A DNA stretch of 64,000 bases from Pseudomonas sp. GD03944 (GCF_029839275.1 NZ_JAOCAH010000002.1:124001-188000); one strand, 5' to 3'; numbered from the stretch's first letter, positions 8,527 through 17,506 are shown. Program-made: numbers and translations. Notes: a model not told the origin generated them from the sequence alone.

Positions 8527-9270
8527 ATGACCCAGAACGCTACGAACACCGCTCGCCGCCTGCAGGCCGAACGCCTGGTTGGCCCCTCTGCCCTGCGTGA
8601 AGCCCAAGCCTTGCGCTTCCGGGTCTTCAGTGCGGAATTCGATGCCAAGCTCAAGGGTGCCGAACTGGGCCTGGACATGGATGACTACGACGTGCACTGC
8701 ATGCACATCGGCGTGCGCGACCTGAACAGCGGCGAGCTGGTGGCCACTACCCGCCTGCTCGACCACCGTGCCGCCGCCGGCCTCGGTCGCTTCTACAGCG
8801 AAGAAGAATTCAGCCTGCACGGCCTGCCGCACCTCGAAGGCCCGGTGCTGGAAATCGGCCGCACCTGCGTCGACACCGCCTACCGCAACGGCGGCACCAT
8901 CGCCGTGCTCTGGGCCGAACTGGCCGAAGTGCTCAACGAAGGCGGCTACCGCTACCTGATGGGCTGCGCCAGCATCCCGATGCAGGACGGCGGCATCCAG
9001 GCCCAGGCCATCATGCAACGCCTGCGCGAGCGCTACCTGTGCACCGAACACCTGCGCGCCGAACCCAAGCTGCCGCTGCCGTCGCTGGATGTACCGAGCA
9101 ACGTCATCGCGGAAATGCCGCCGCTGCTCAAGGCCTATATGCGCCTGGGCGCGAAGATCTGCGGCGAGCCCTGCTGGGACCCGGACTTCCAGGTCGCCGA
9201 CGTGTTCATCCTGCTCAAGCGCGACGAACTCTGCCCGCGTTACGCCCGCCACTTCAAGGCGGCGGTCTGA
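8527..9270 (+). CDS. olsB: L-ornithine N(alpha)-acyltransferase OlsB
   Basis: A 247-residue GNAT-type acyltransferase that puts a 3-hydroxyacyl group from acyl-ACP onto the alpha-amino group of ornithine, the first step of ornithine-lipid synthesis. The acyltransferase core spans roughly residues 15-180, with [19 protein letters not shown] and [14 protein letters not shown] conserved in OlsB. The ATG at 8527 follows an ACGGAGG site. The open frame upstream would run through the promoter region and is rejected. olsA follows 88 bp downstream, so the two steps are encoded together. Likely PhoB-controlled through the upstream repeats. Confidence 0.92.
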   Translation: MTQNATNTARRLQAERLVGPSALREAQALRFRVFSAEFDAKLKGAELGLDMDDYDVHCMHIGVRDLNSGELVATTRLLDHRAAAGLGRFYSEEEFSLHGLPHLEGPVLEIGRTCVDTAYRNGGTIAVLWAELAEVLNEGGYRYLMGCASIPMQDGGIQAQAIMQRLRERYLCTEHLRAEPKLPLPSLDVPSNVIAEMPPLLKAYMRLGAKICGEPCWDPDFQVADVFILLKRDELCPRYARHFKAAV

Positions 9271-9358
9271 GGCGCGACGGATCGCCTGGCCGCTTGCAGG
9301 AACCGCCGGCACTGTGTAGACAATGCCGGCTTTCGTGTCTGTACCCGTGGAACCCTCG

Positions 9359-10147
9359 ATGAAGAAACTGCGCTTGTACCTGCGGCTCGTTCGCCTGGTG
9401 GGGGTCATCGCCCTCGGCACCCTGTTCGCCGCCACCATCAGCCTGCTGGAACGCGTGGTACGGCATGACCTGATGGGCCTGCGCCAACGCCTGACCCGCT
9501 GGTTCATGGCGCGCCTGAGCGCGGCCCTGCCGTTCCGCCTCACGGTTCAGGGCGAACTGCCCCGCGAGCCGATGCTGTGGGTCAGCAACCACGTGTCGTG
9601 GACCGACATTCCCCTGCTCGGCATGCTCACCCCGCTGTCCTTCCTGTCCAAGGCCGAAGTGCGTGCCTGGCCGGTGGCCGGCTGGCTGGCACTCAAGGCC
9701 GGCACGCTGTTCATCCGCCGCGGTTCGGGGGATGGCAACCTGCTCAACGAACAACTCGGCCGTCACCTGCAACAGGGCCGCCACCTGCTGATCTTCCCCG
9801 AAGGCACCACCACCGATGGCAAGAACGTGCGCACCTTCCACGGTCGCCTGCTGAGCAGTGCCATCGACAGCGGCGTGAGCCTGCAACCGGTGGCGATCCG
9901 TTACCGGCGCGCCGGCGCGGTGGATGAGATCGCCCCGTTCATCGGCGATGACGACATGCTCTCGCACCTGCTGCGCCTGCTCGGCAGCGACGTGGCCGAT
10001 GTGGATATCCAACTGCTGCAACCGATCGCCAGCCGCGACGCTAACCGCAACGAACTGGCGCGCCGTGCCCAGGCCGCGGTGGCCGCTGCCCTGGCCGGCC
10101 AGCCACTGATCGACGACACCCTGACCGTGGAAGACATCGCCGCCTGA
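9359..10147 (+). CDS. olsA: Lyso-ornithine lipid O-acyltransferase OlsA (PlsC family)
   Basis: A 262-residue membrane-associated 1-acylglycerol-phosphate-acyltransferase-type enzyme. It has an N-terminal hydrophobic helix (about 13-30), the catalytic NHVSWTD motif (His78-x4-Asp83) and the FPEGTTTDG motif. Next to olsB it is expected to add the second acyl chain to lyso-ornithine lipid. The start is uncertain: the first ATG of the frame is 9323, but 9359 gives the usual basic-tip N-terminus MKKLRLYLRL. It may also accept lysophosphatidate as in other PlsC proteins. Confidence 0.88.
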   Translation: MKKLRLYLRLVRLVGVIALGTLFAATISLLERVVRHDLMGLRQRLTRWFMARLSAALPFRLTVQGELPREPMLWVSNHVSWTDIPLLGMLTPLSFLSKAEVRAWPVAGWLALKAGTLFIRRGSGDGNLLNEQLGRHLQQGRHLLIFPEGTTTDGKNVRTFHGRLLSSAIDSGVSLQPVAIRYRRAGAVDEIAPFIGDDDMLSHLLRLLGSDVADVDIQLLQPIASRDANRNELARRAQAAVAAALAGQPLIDDTLTVEDIAA

Positions 10148-10154
10148 GGCAGCG

Positions 10155-10736
10155 TCAGCCCCGCTCCTGCTCGCGGGCCACGAAGGCCTGCAGTTCCGGG
10201 TAGAAACGCTGGAAATCCCCCATCAGCGGCTCGTACAGCCGCTGCAATTCCAACATCGAACCGTCCAGCCCCTCGGGGCGCGACAGACGCCGCTGCATGC
10301 CGCGCACCACGTCATTCAATACCTCGAACTCGGTGTAGCTGCCCAGCCAGTCCTGCGCCGCCATGCGCGGCGCGATCAGCGCCAGGCGCCCCGGTAACAC
10401 CGGTTCGGCCGCCAGCACCCGGTACACCCGCCCGGTGAACTGCGCGAGCGGCTCGTCGGCGTAATCCGTCCAGTTCAAGGCCAGGCAGTGGTCGAAGAAC
10501 AGGTCCAGCAGGATGCCGGCATAGCGGCGCCGCTCACGGGGAAAACGCGCCCGCGCCTCGGCCTGCAACGGATGGCTGTCGGTGAAGGCATCGATGCGCC
10601 GGTGCAGGTGGATGGCCGCCTCGATTTCCGCCGGCCACTGCCCGGCCAGCGGCCCTTTGACGAAGTCGCCGTAGAGGCTGCCGAGCAGTTGGGCCGGCGC
10701 AGCGCCGCCAAGGTGCAGGTGAGCGAGGTAGTTCAT
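10155..10736 (-). CDS. acpH: Acyl carrier protein phosphodiesterase AcpH
   Basis: A 193-residue HD-type hydrolase resembling AcpH, which removes the 4'-phosphopantetheine group from acyl carrier protein. The N-terminus MNYLAHLHLGG, the segment LGSLYGDFVKGPL and the IHLHRRIDAFTDSHP motif (about 42-56, with the paired His/Asp residues) are characteristic. It converges on olsA and is divergent from the ArsR-type regulator. The family length is normal. Confidence 0.88.
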   Translation of the reverse strand: MNYLAHLHLGGAAPAQLLGSLYGDFVKGPLAGQWPAEIEAAIHLHRRIDAFTDSHPLQAEARARFPRERRRYAGILLDLFFDHCLALNWTDYADEPLAQFTGRVYRVLAAEPVLPGRLALIAPRMAAQDWLGSYTEFEVLNDVVRGMQRRLSRPEGLDGSMLELQRLYEPLMGDFQRFYPELQAFVAREQERG

Positions 10737-10791
10737 GCCCTCAGCTTACACATCAGCCCTGTCGATGAGCACTATTGCCCGGAACGATCTG

Positions 10792-10833
10792 TATATCGCC
10801 CGAGACCGATATAAGGTTCGCCCTATCGCGATA
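10792..10833 (+). promoter_or_regulatory. Two palindromic operator-like sites before the ArsR gene
   Basis: The first is an inverted repeat, TATATCG (10792-10798) and CGATATA (10807-10813), with an 8-bp spacer. The second is a perfect 10-bp palindrome TATCGCGATA (10824-10833). Both share the TATCG/CGATA core and lie 30 to 71 bp before the regulator's start codon. That suggests two binding sites for the ArsR-type dimer and autorepression of the regulator-MFS-xenB operon. AcpH is transcribed away on the other side. Confidence 0.55.
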
Positions 10834-10862
10834 CAGCGTTACAGCCTTCCCGGAACCCGCCC

Positions 10863-11165
10863 ATGCAGATCGACATCGACGACGTCATCAAGGCCCTGGC
10901 CCACCCCGTGCGCCGCGACATCCTGCACTGGCTGAAAGACCCCGAGGCGTATTTCCCCGAGCAGGAGCATTCGCTGGAAATCGGCGTGTGTGCCGGGAAG
11001 ATCGACCAGCGCACCGGGCTCTCGCAATCGACGGTCTCCGCCCACCTGGCGACCCTGCAGCGGGCCGGCCTGATCACCAGCCGCAAGGTCGGCCAGTGGC
11101 ATTTCTTCAAGCGCAACGAACCCGCCATCCAGGCCTTCCTGCAGCACATCGGCACCGAACTCTGA
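10863..11165 (+). CDS. ArsR/SmtB-type winged-helix regulator
   Basis: A 100-residue winged helix-turn-helix regulator. It opens with IDDVIKALAHPVRRDILHWL, typical of ArsR-family helix 1-2. The recognition helix is in LSQSTVSAHLATLQRAGLI (about 53-71), followed by the wing ITSRKVGQWHFFKRN. A single cysteine, GVCAGKID (about residue 43), could make it redox or electrophile responsive. It heads an operon with an MFS exporter and XenB, an enoate/nitro reductase, so it probably senses electrophiles. Palindromic sites lie directly upstream. Confidence 0.85.
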   Translation: MQIDIDDVIKALAHPVRRDILHWLKDPEAYFPEQEHSLEIGVCAGKIDQRTGLSQSTVSAHLATLQRAGLITSRKVGQWHFFKRNEPAIQAFLQHIGTEL

Positions 11166-11203
11166 CTCCCCTTCCCTTCATCGTTCAATCAGGAGCTGGC
11201 GGC

Positions 11204-12370
11204 ATGCCCACAGCACTTCTCGTCTTGGCGTTGTCCGCCTTCGCCATCGGCACCACGGAATTCGTCATCATGGGCCTGCTGCCCGAAGTGGCCGCCGACC
11301 TCGGCGTGTCGATCCCCGGTGCCGGCTGGCTGGTCACCGGCTACGCCCTGGGCGTGGCCATCGGCGCCCCGTTCATGGCCCTGGCCACCGCCAGTTGGCC
11401 ACGCAAGGCGGCGCTGCTCTCGCTGATGGGCATCTTCATCGCCGGCAACCTGTTCTGCGCCCTGGCCAGTGACTATCAGATGCTGATGCTGGCGCGGGTC
11501 ATCACCGCCCTGTGCCATGGCGCGTTCTTCGGCATCGGCTCGGTGGTGGCAGCCAGCCTGGTGCCGGCCAACCGCCGCGCCTCCGCCGTGGCCCTGATGT
11601 TCACCGGCCTGACCCTGGCCAACGTGCTCGGTGTGCCCCTGGGCACCGCCCTGGGCCAGTACGCCGGCTGGCGCTCGACCTTCTGGGCGGTGACGCTGAT
11701 CGGCGTGTTCGCCCTCATCGGCCTGTGGCGCGTGCTGCCGAGCAAGACCGACGAAGCCAAGGCCGACCTGGCCAGCGAAGTGCGTGCCCTGAAAGGCGCA
11801 GGCCTGTGGCTGGCCCTGAGCACCACCGTGCTGTTCTCGGCCTCGATGTTCGCCCTGTTCACCTACATCGCCCCGCTGCTCGGCGACGTCACCGGCGTGT
11901 CGCCCAGCGGCGTGACCTGGACCCTGCTGCTGATCGGCCTGGGCCTGACCCTGGGCAACGTGATCGGCGGTCGCCTGGCCGACCGCAACCTGAAGAACAC
12001 CCTGCTCGGCGTGTTCGTCGCCATGGCGGTGGTCACCAGCCTGTTCACCTGGACCAGCCAGGCGCTGGTGCCGGCAGAAATCACCCTGTTCCTCTGGGCC
12101 ATGGCCGCGTTCGCCGCCGTGCCGGCCCTGCAGGTCAACGTGGTGGCGTTCGGTAGCGGCGCGCCCAACCTGGTCTCGACCCTGAACATCGGCGCCTTCA
12201 ACGTCGGCAACGCCCTCGGCGCCTGGATCGGCGGCGTGGTGATCGCCGAAGGTTTCGGCCTCACCCGCGTGCCGCTGGCCGCAGCCGCCCTGGCCGTGCT
12301 GGCGCTGCTCGCCACCCTGCTCACCTTCCATTCCCGCAAACCCGAACCTGAACTGGCACTCGCCGACTAA
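11204..12370 (+). CDS. MFS efflux transporter (DHA1 family)
   Basis: A 388-residue inner-membrane transporter with about 12 hydrophobic helices. The start FAIGTTEFVIMGLLPEVA is the signature of the AraJ/YdhP-like drug:H+ antiporter-1 subgroup. Helix 2-3 carries the MALATASWPRKAALL loop in place of the usual GxLaDrxGrR. The ATG at 11204 follows AGGAG; the open frame upstream overlaps the regulator and is artefactual. It lies between the ArsR regulator and xenB in one operon, so it probably exports an electrophilic compound or its product. Confidence 0.88.
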   Translation: MPTALLVLALSAFAIGTTEFVIMGLLPEVAADLGVSIPGAGWLVTGYALGVAIGAPFMALATASWPRKAALLSLMGIFIAGNLFCALASDYQMLMLARVITALCHGAFFGIGSVVAASLVPANRRASAVALMFTGLTLANVLGVPLGTALGQYAGWRSTFWAVTLIGVFALIGLWRVLPSKTDEAKADLASEVRALKGAGLWLALSTTVLFSASMFALFTYIAPLLGDVTGVSPSGVTWTLLLIGLGLTLGNVIGGRLADRNLKNTLLGVFVAMAVVTSLFTWTSQALVPAEITLFLWAMAAFAAVPALQVNVVAFGSGAPNLVSTLNIGAFNVGNALGAWIGGVVIAEGFGLTRVPLAAAALAVLALLATLLTFHSRKPEPELALAD

Positions 12371-12385
12371 CAGAGGACTGTCCCC

Positions 12386-13435
12386 ATGACCACGCTTTTC
12401 GACCCGATCACGATCGGCGACCTGGAACTGAGCAACCGCATCATCATGGCGCCGCTGACCCGTTGCCGCGCCGACGAAGGCCGCGTGCCCAACGCGCTGA
12501 TGGCCGAGTACTACGTGCAGCGTGCCTCCGCCGGCCTGATCATCAGCGAAGCGACCTCGGTGACGCCGATGGGTGTGGGCTACCCCGACACCCCCGGCAT
12601 CTGGTCCGACGCCCAGGTGCGCGGCTGGCATAACATCACCCGCGCCGTGCACGCGGCCGGTGGCAAGATCGTGCTGCAGCTGTGGCACGTCGGCCGCATC
12701 TCCGACCCGCTCTACCTGAACGGTGAAACCCCGGTCGCGCCGAGCGCCCTGCAACCGGCCGGGCACGTCAGCCTGGTACGCCCGAAGAAGGCCTTCGTCA
12801 CCCCGCGCGCCCTGGCGACCGAAGAAATCGCCGACATCGTCGAGGCCTACCGCCTGGGCGCCGAGAATGCCAAGGCCGCCGGTTTCGACGGCGTGGAAGT
12901 CCATGGTGCCAACGGTTACCTGCTGGACCAGTTCCTCCAGGACAGCACCAACCAGCGCACCGACGCCTACGGCGGCTCCCTGGAGAACCGCGCGCGCCTG
13001 CTGCTGGAAGTCACCGACGCGGTGATTGGCGTGTGGGGCGCCGGCCGTGTCGGCGTGCACCTGGCACCCCGTGCGGACAGCCATGACATGGGCGACTCCA
13101 ACCGCCGCGAAACCTTCACCTACGTGGCCCGCGAGCTGGGCAAGCGTGGCGTGGCCTTCCTCTGCGCCCGCGAGGCCGAGGCCGACGACAGCCTGTCGCC
13201 GAGCCTGAAGGACGCCTTCGGCGGCGTCTTCATCGCCAACGAAGGCTTCACCAAGGACCAGTCCAACGCCTGGCTGGCCAGCGGCAAGGCCGATGCGGTG
13301 GCCTTCGGCGTGCCGTTCATCGCCAACCCGGACCTGCCTGCGCGCCTGGAGCAGGACGCCCCGCTGAACGAAGCCCGGCCGGACACCTTCTACGCCGGCG
13401 GCCCGGTGGGCTACATCGACTACCCGCGTCTGTAA
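12386..13435 (+). CDS. xenB: Xenobiotic reductase B, Old Yellow Enzyme family
   Basis: A 349-residue FMN-dependent TIM-barrel oxidoreductase that uses NADPH to reduce nitrate esters, nitroaromatics and activated alkenes. Recognisable parts are MAPLTRCRADEGRVPN at the N-terminus, LWHVGR (about 104-109), EVHGANGYLLDQF with the flavin-contacting region (about 172-184), and STNQRTDAYGGSLENR. The N-terminus follows a GAGGA site 16 bp after the MFS gene. Last gene of the regulator-MFS-xenB operon. A GC-rich hairpin follows. Confidence 0.93.
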   Translation: MTTLFDPITIGDLELSNRIIMAPLTRCRADEGRVPNALMAEYYVQRASAGLIISEATSVTPMGVGYPDTPGIWSDAQVRGWHNITRAVHAAGGKIVLQLWHVGRISDPLYLNGETPVAPSALQPAGHVSLVRPKKAFVTPRALATEEIADIVEAYRLGAENAKAAGFDGVEVHGANGYLLDQFLQDSTNQRTDAYGGSLENRARLLLEVTDAVIGVWGAGRVGVHLAPRADSHDMGDSNRRETFTYVARELGKRGVAFLCAREAEADDSLSPSLKDAFGGVFIANEGFTKDQSNAWLASGKADAVAFGVPFIANPDLPARLEQDAPLNEARPDTFYAGGPVGYIDYPRL

Positions 13436-13454
13436 CCGCAAAAGGCTGAGACAA

Positions 13455-13483
13455 AGGCGCCCAATGCAAGGCACTGGGCGCCT
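13455..13483 (+). terminator. Hairpin after xenB
   Basis: A 9-bp stem AGGCGCCCA pairing with TGGGCGCCT around an 11-base loop, 20 bp after the xenB stop. There is no T-run after it, so it may be a weak or Rho-assisted terminator or an mRNA-end protector. Confidence 0.45.
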
Positions 13484-13511
13484 GGTGCAGGGGGGCGATC
13501 CGGTTCCGTAC

Positions 13512-13620
13512 TCTGTAGGAGCGGCCTTGGCCGCGAGCTCGGCAGCCTGCATGACGCATCGGACGAGGCGTAGAGCAAGAGCTCGCGGGCAATCGGAATG
13601 CCGCCCAGCCGCTCCTACAG
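13512..13620. repeat. Inverted pair of REP elements
   Basis: CTGTAGGAGCGG (13512-13523) and its complement CCGCTCCTACAG (13609-13620) bracket two REP bodies in opposite orientation, each with a palindromic CGCGAGCTC or GAGCTCGCG block. This is a BIME-like unit. It takes up most of the gap between xenB (ends 13435) and the coiled-coil gene (ends 13781). Confidence 0.75.
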
Positions 13621-13659
13621 GTTCAGCCCGTAACCGGGGAAAAACCAGGACCACAATAG

Positions 13660-13692
13660 AAAACGCCCGATACAGGACGCATCGGGCGTTTT
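13660..13692. terminator. Bidirectional terminator
   Basis: A 12-bp stem AAAACGCCCGAT / ATCGGGCGTTTT around a 9-base loop. With A-run and T-run on both flanks it can stop transcripts coming from xenB and, on the minus strand, from the coiled-coil gene. Confidence 0.75.
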
Positions 13693-13702
13693 GTCATACG
13701 GG

Positions 13703-13734
13703 TGTAGCCTGGGTTGAGCGAAGCGATACCCGGG
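13703..13734. repeat. Short dispersed repeat with GAGCGAAGCGATACCCGGG core
   Basis: The stretch contains GGGTTGAGCGAAGCGATACC and the flanking C-rich ends form an imperfect hairpin. This wording recurs between genes in many proteobacterial genomes. Only one copy is in the window. Confidence 0.4.
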
Positions 13735-13780
13735 ACACCTTGCGCCCTGAGCAGGCCAGCCTGCTCAGGTCTCGACGAAC

Positions 13781-14632
13781 TCAGCGCGCGTCGATCTGCT
13801 GCTGCAGGTTCTGCACCTGGGCTTGCAGGGTGCTGATGTTGCGGGTCATCTGCGCGCGGAACGCATCGAACTCGGCGGTGTTGTTGCTCGGTGCGGGACG
13901 GGTTTCCAGGTCGCTCTTGAGCACCAGCAGGTCCTGCTCCAGGCGACCGATGGCCTGGTTCGGGTTGCCGATCTTCTTCAGGGCCTCGACATCGGTGCCC
14001 AGGCGCTTGAGCTGCTCCTCGACCTTGCCCAGGCCGCCCTGGGCGGACTTCAGGCTGGCCAGCTCGGCCTTCAGCGATGCCTGCTCGGTGGTCAGGGTCT
14101 TCAGCGGGGCTTCGAACTTGCTGGCAGCGCCTGCCTGGCCTTTCAGGTCCGCGCCCAGTTGCTCGAGGCGCTTGGTTTGCTCACCCTGCTGGCTGGCGAT
14201 GCCCTGCTGCTGCTTGGTCAGCTCGGCGAGCTTGCCTTCCAGCTGCTTGACCTGCAGCTTCAGCGCTTCGCTGCCGCTGGTGACGTTGGATTCGGTGGCC
14301 ACCACCTTGCCGGAGATGTCCTGGATGCGACCGGCGGCTTCTTCGCTGATGCGCGCGAAGCTTTCCTGGGTGGCAACCAGTTGCTGCTCCATCAGGCTGA
14401 TCTGCTGGAAGCTCCACCAGCCGAGGCCACCGAGGGCGATCATCAGGGCCCCGACCAGCGCCCACAGCGGCCCGGTGCTGGCCCCTTTGACGGGGGCTGC
14501 CGCAGCCGTGGAACGGCCATAGGCGGGCGCACGCGCGGGCTCCGGATGATCGGTCTCGTAGTCATCGTGATCGCGCTGGTCAGCCTTCAGGCTGGGCACG
14601 TGATCGAGTTCGTCGTGAGCATCGTTACGCAT
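13781..14632 (-). CDS. Single-pass membrane protein with long coiled coil
   Basis: A 283-residue protein of unknown function. It has an acidic, charged cytoplasmic N-terminus (about 1-50, rich in Asp/His/Glu), one transmembrane helix (about 53-71, LWALVGALMIALGGLGWW) and then about 200 residues of heptad-like coiled coil (LKLQVKQLEGKLAELTKQQQ and on), probably periplasmic. The C-terminal tail STLQAQVQNLQQQIDAR continues the coil. The upstream extension of the frame is rejected because the ATG at 14632 gives the sensible MRNDAHDELDHVPS start. Not assigned to a named family. Confidence 0.8.
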   Translation of the reverse strand: MRNDAHDELDHVPSLKADQRDHDDYETDHPEPARAPAYGRSTAAAAPVKGASTGPLWALVGALMIALGGLGWWSFQQISLMEQQLVATQESFARISEEAAGRIQDISGKVVATESNVTSGSEALKLQVKQLEGKLAELTKQQQGIASQQGEQTKRLEQLGADLKGQAGAASKFEAPLKTLTTEQASLKAELASLKSAQGGLGKVEEQLKRLGTDVEALKKIGNPNQAIGRLEQDLLVLKSDLETRPAPSNNTAEFDAFRAQMTRNISTLQAQVQNLQQQIDAR

Positions 14633-14963
14633 GGATAAACCTTCATGAATACGCCGTAGAGGCACTTTGCCGCGCAGTATAACGGTTCGCGCGTCGCGCT
14701 TCAGTGTCGCACCGCACCGGTGCAACACGCGCTGACAAAGGGCGAGAACCCAGGCTCCTTGACCGTGCCCACCCCGCGCAGTTCCTCGCGTTGTGAACTG
14801 GTATGCACTTTGCACCGGCCCGCTTGCGACGTATTCACACGCCTCGGGAAGAATATCCGGCGATGTAGGCGCAACCCGTACGCGGTCAACGCGACAAGAT
14901 CAGCTCGGTGCGATTCGGGATGAACGCCACCCGGCTACTTCCGCAAGCAAGGGGGTACAGCCA
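14633..14963. other. Divergent intergenic region without recognisable genes
   Basis: About 330 bp between the minus-strand coiled-coil gene and the plus-strand small gene at 14964. It must hold both promoters, but I see no convincing -10/-35 pair, operator palindrome or small ORF. Confidence 0.4.
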
Positions 14964-15281
14964 ATGGAATTGAACAGAGAAGTGCTCGACTGCATGAAAA
15001 GCCTGCGCCGCCGGCTTCGCGACGAACTGGCGGTGGATATCCGCATGAGCCAGCCCGACGCGGTCACCAGCATGCTCAGCGCCTGCCTCACCTCCGCCAG
15101 TGAAGAAACCCGGCAACTGGGCAAGCGGCTGGCCAGTTACAGCGACCAGCCCTTCGAAACGCCAGAGGACGAGCCGGCGCCGCGCCTCCAGGCCGGCCGC
15201 CCACTGCTGGTGGACACGCCACCGCCGCCCTCGACGAGCCCCTCGGTGCTGATCTACCGCGGTCAGCGGGTGCACGCCTGA
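14964..15281 (+). CDS. Small soluble protein of unknown function
   Basis: A 105-residue protein starting MELNREVLDCMKSLRRRLRD after an AGGGGG-type site. The first 60 residues look helical and charged; the C-terminal half is Pro-rich (LLVDTPPPPSTSPS) and probably disordered. No signal peptide or membrane helix. It converges on the epimerase gene. No family recognised. Confidence 0.65.
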   Translation: MELNREVLDCMKSLRRRLRDELAVDIRMSQPDAVTSMLSACLTSASEETRQLGKRLASYSDQPFETPEDEPAPRLQAGRPLLVDTPPPPSTSPSVLIYRGQRVHA

Positions 15282-15290
15282 GCGACGGGT

Positions 15291-16283
15291 TCAGGCCGGA
15301 TGGTGGGCCTTCCACCAGTGGCAGAACTCATCCAGGGCGGTCCACAGGCTGACCCTGGGGTCGTAGTCCAGGTACTGCCGGGCCTGGCTGATGTCCAGGG
15401 AGAAGTCCTTGGCCATCACCGCCACGCCCAGGCGAAACAGGGTCGGCTCCGGTCGGCCCGGCAGCAGCGCGCACACGCCCTCGTTCAGGGCCGCCGCGCT
15501 GTAAGCCAGGCCGTAGGGCATGTGCCGGGTGACCGGTGGCAGCCCCAACTGGCGCATCACGTAATTCACCAGGTCCCATAGCGGTACGGGCTCACCGTTG
15601 CTGATGTTGTAGGCTTTGCCAAGGGCCGGGCCGGCGGCCAGCAAGGCGCTGAGCAGGGCATCGTTGAGGTTGTGGACACTGGTGAAATCGACACGGTTCA
15701 GGCCGTTGCCGATGATCGACAACCGCCCCTTGCGCTGCATGTTGATCAAGCGCGGGAAGATGCTGGTGTCGCCGGCACCGGTCACCGAGCGCGGCCGCAG
15801 CGCCAGCACTTCGAGGCCGAACTCCTGGGCATCGAACACCTGCTGCTCGGCCAGGTACTTGGTCTTGCCGTAGTGGTCGAAGAAACGCGACGGCACCTGC
15901 TCCTCGCGAATCCCCACATGGGAGTGGCCATCGAAATAGATCGACGGCGACGACAGGTGCACCAGGCGCCGCACGCGCTGCTTGAGGCAGGCCTCGACGA
16001 CATTGCCGGTCACCACCACGTTGGCCTGGTGGAAGTGCTCGTAGCGCCCCCATACGCCGACGGCACCGGCGCAATGCACCACCGCCTCGACGTCCTGGCA
16101 CAGCTGCTGCACCAGCTCGGGGTCGGACAGGTCGCCCTGGATGAACTCGGCTCCGCGCTTGACCAAGTGCGCCACGCCGTCCGCCCGGCGCCCGTTGACC
16201 CGCACGCTCAGCCCCTGCTCCAGGGCGAACCGTGCAAACCGCCCCCCGATGAAACCACTCGCCCCTGTCACCAGAATCTTCAT
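15291..16283 (-). CDS. NAD(P)-dependent epimerase/3-beta-HSD-like extended SDR
   Basis: A 330-residue extended short-chain dehydrogenase. The Rossmann motif GASGFIGG lies at about 7-14 in MKILVTGASGFIGGRFARF. The acidic region after it (QGDLSDPELV) and the active-site Tyr-x3-Lys (Tyr-Gly-Lys-Thr-Lys, in DHYGKTKYLAEQQ) are visible. It resembles 3-beta-hydroxysteroid dehydrogenase/epimerase proteins. The start at 16283 (MKILVTG) is preferred over an ATG 21 bp upstream because it puts the dinucleotide-binding strand at the N-terminus. The substrate is unknown. Confidence 0.82.
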   Translation of the reverse strand: MKILVTGASGFIGGRFARFALEQGLSVRVNGRRADGVAHLVKRGAEFIQGDLSDPELVQQLCQDVEAVVHCAGAVGVWGRYEHFHQANVVVTGNVVEACLKQRVRRLVHLSSPSIYFDGHSHVGIREEQVPSRFFDHYGKTKYLAEQQVFDAQEFGLEVLALRPRSVTGAGDTSIFPRLINMQRKGRLSIIGNGLNRVDFTSVHNLNDALLSALLAAGPALGKAYNISNGEPVPLWDLVNYVMRQLGLPPVTRHMPYGLAYSAAALNEGVCALLPGRPEPTLFRLGVAVMAKDFSLDISQARQYLDYDPRVSLWTALDEFCHWWKAHHPA

Positions 16284-16431
16284 GCAGGTTCTCTCATCAC
16301 CCATGACGTTGAGGGCACTCTAGCAGCGCCGCCTGGCCGCCGCCGTGGCGTTGCACGCCAGAACGACGGCCCTGCGAGCCGCGAGCGGCTACCCTGTATC
16401 GCTCAGACACCCCACTTCACAGGAGTTCGGC

Positions 16432-17490
16432 ATGCCCCGGCACAACTGGCTGATCTACGGCGCCAATGGCTACACCGGCCACCTGCTGGCCGAGCAGGCG
16501 CGGCGCGAGGGGCTGACGCCGATCCTCGCCGGCCGCAGCCCGGACGCGGTGCATGCAGTGGGCAGCGCCCTGGGCCTGGAATGCCGGGTGTTCGATGTGC
16601 AGCACCCTGAGCGGACGCTGGAGGCCCTGGCGGACGTGGCGGTAGTGGCCCATTGCGCTGGGCCCTTTTCAGCCACCAGCGCACCGATGATCGACGCCTG
16701 CCTGGCCAGCGCCAGTCACTATGTCGACATCACCGGCGAAATCGGCGTGTTCGAGGCCGCCCACGCCCGCGATGCCCAGGCCCGGGAGCTGGGCGTGGTG
16801 GTCTGCCCCGGGGTCGGCTTCGACGTGATCCCCACCGACTGCCTGGCCGCCTGCCTGCACCAGGCCATGCCGGACGCCCGGGAACTGGCCCTGGGGTTCG
16901 ACACCGCCAGCGGGCTTTCGCCTGGTACCGCCAAGACCACGGTGGAAGGCCTGTCCCTCGGCGGCAAGGTACGCCGGGGCGGCGTCATCACGGACGTGCC
17001 GCTGGGCTACAAACGCCGGACCATCGACTTCGGCCGGGGGCAGAAAAGCGCGGTGACCATCCCCTGGGGCGACGTGGCCACGGCCTACTACTCCACCGCC
17101 ATCGACAACATCGAGGTCTACCTGCCCACCCCACCCGCGCTGGCCATGGGCATGCGCCTGATCGATCCGCTGCGCCCGCTGTTCGGCCTGCCCAGGGTGC
17201 AGGACTGGCTGAAGCAGCAGGTGCAGGCGCGTATCCAGGGTCCCGACCAGAACGCTCGGGAGCGGCTGCGCACCTGGGTCTGGGGCGAGGTACGCAACGC
17301 TGTCGGCCAGGTGAAGAGCGCACGGGTGGAGACCGCCAACGGTTATGAGGTGACGGTGCATGGCGCCCTGCTGGCGGTGCGTCACCTGCTCGCCTACCAC
17401 GGCGCTGGCGGCTACTTCACGCCGTCCCGCCTGCTCGGCGCACGCTGCGTGGAACAGCTCCCGGGCTCCGGCAGCATCGTGCTGGCCTGA
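16432..17490 (+). CDS. Saccharopine dehydrogenase-like / trans-acting enoyl reductase family protein
   Basis: A 352-residue protein of the saccharopine-dehydrogenase-like family. The N-terminal Rossmann motif is IYGANGYTGHLLAEQA (about 8-23). A typical VAHCAGPF segment and HYVDITGEIGVFEAAH follow, as in the trans-acting enoyl reductase group. The ATG at 16432 follows AGGAG. It diverges from the epimerase gene and converges on argP. True substrates of these bacterial proteins are not well established. Confidence 0.82.
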   Translation: MPRHNWLIYGANGYTGHLLAEQARREGLTPILAGRSPDAVHAVGSALGLECRVFDVQHPERTLEALADVAVVAHCAGPFSATSAPMIDACLASASHYVDITGEIGVFEAAHARDAQARELGVVVCPGVGFDVIPTDCLAACLHQAMPDARELALGFDTASGLSPGTAKTTVEGLSLGGKVRRGGVITDVPLGYKRRTIDFGRGQKSAVTIPWGDVATAYYSTAIDNIEVYLPTPPALAMGMRLIDPLRPLFGLPRVQDWLKQQVQARIQGPDQNARERLRTWVWGEVRNAVGQVKSARVETANGYEVTVHGALLAVRHLLAYHGAGGYFTPSRLLGARCVEQLPGSGSIVLA

Positions 17491-17506
17491 CCACTGCGCA
17501 GCAGTC

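Noticed and set aside
11189..13654. An 821-codon minus-strand open frame opposite the MFS and xenB genes
   Set aside because: Low-complexity, Gly/His/Gln-rich shadow of two genes with clear domains and ribosome-binding sites.
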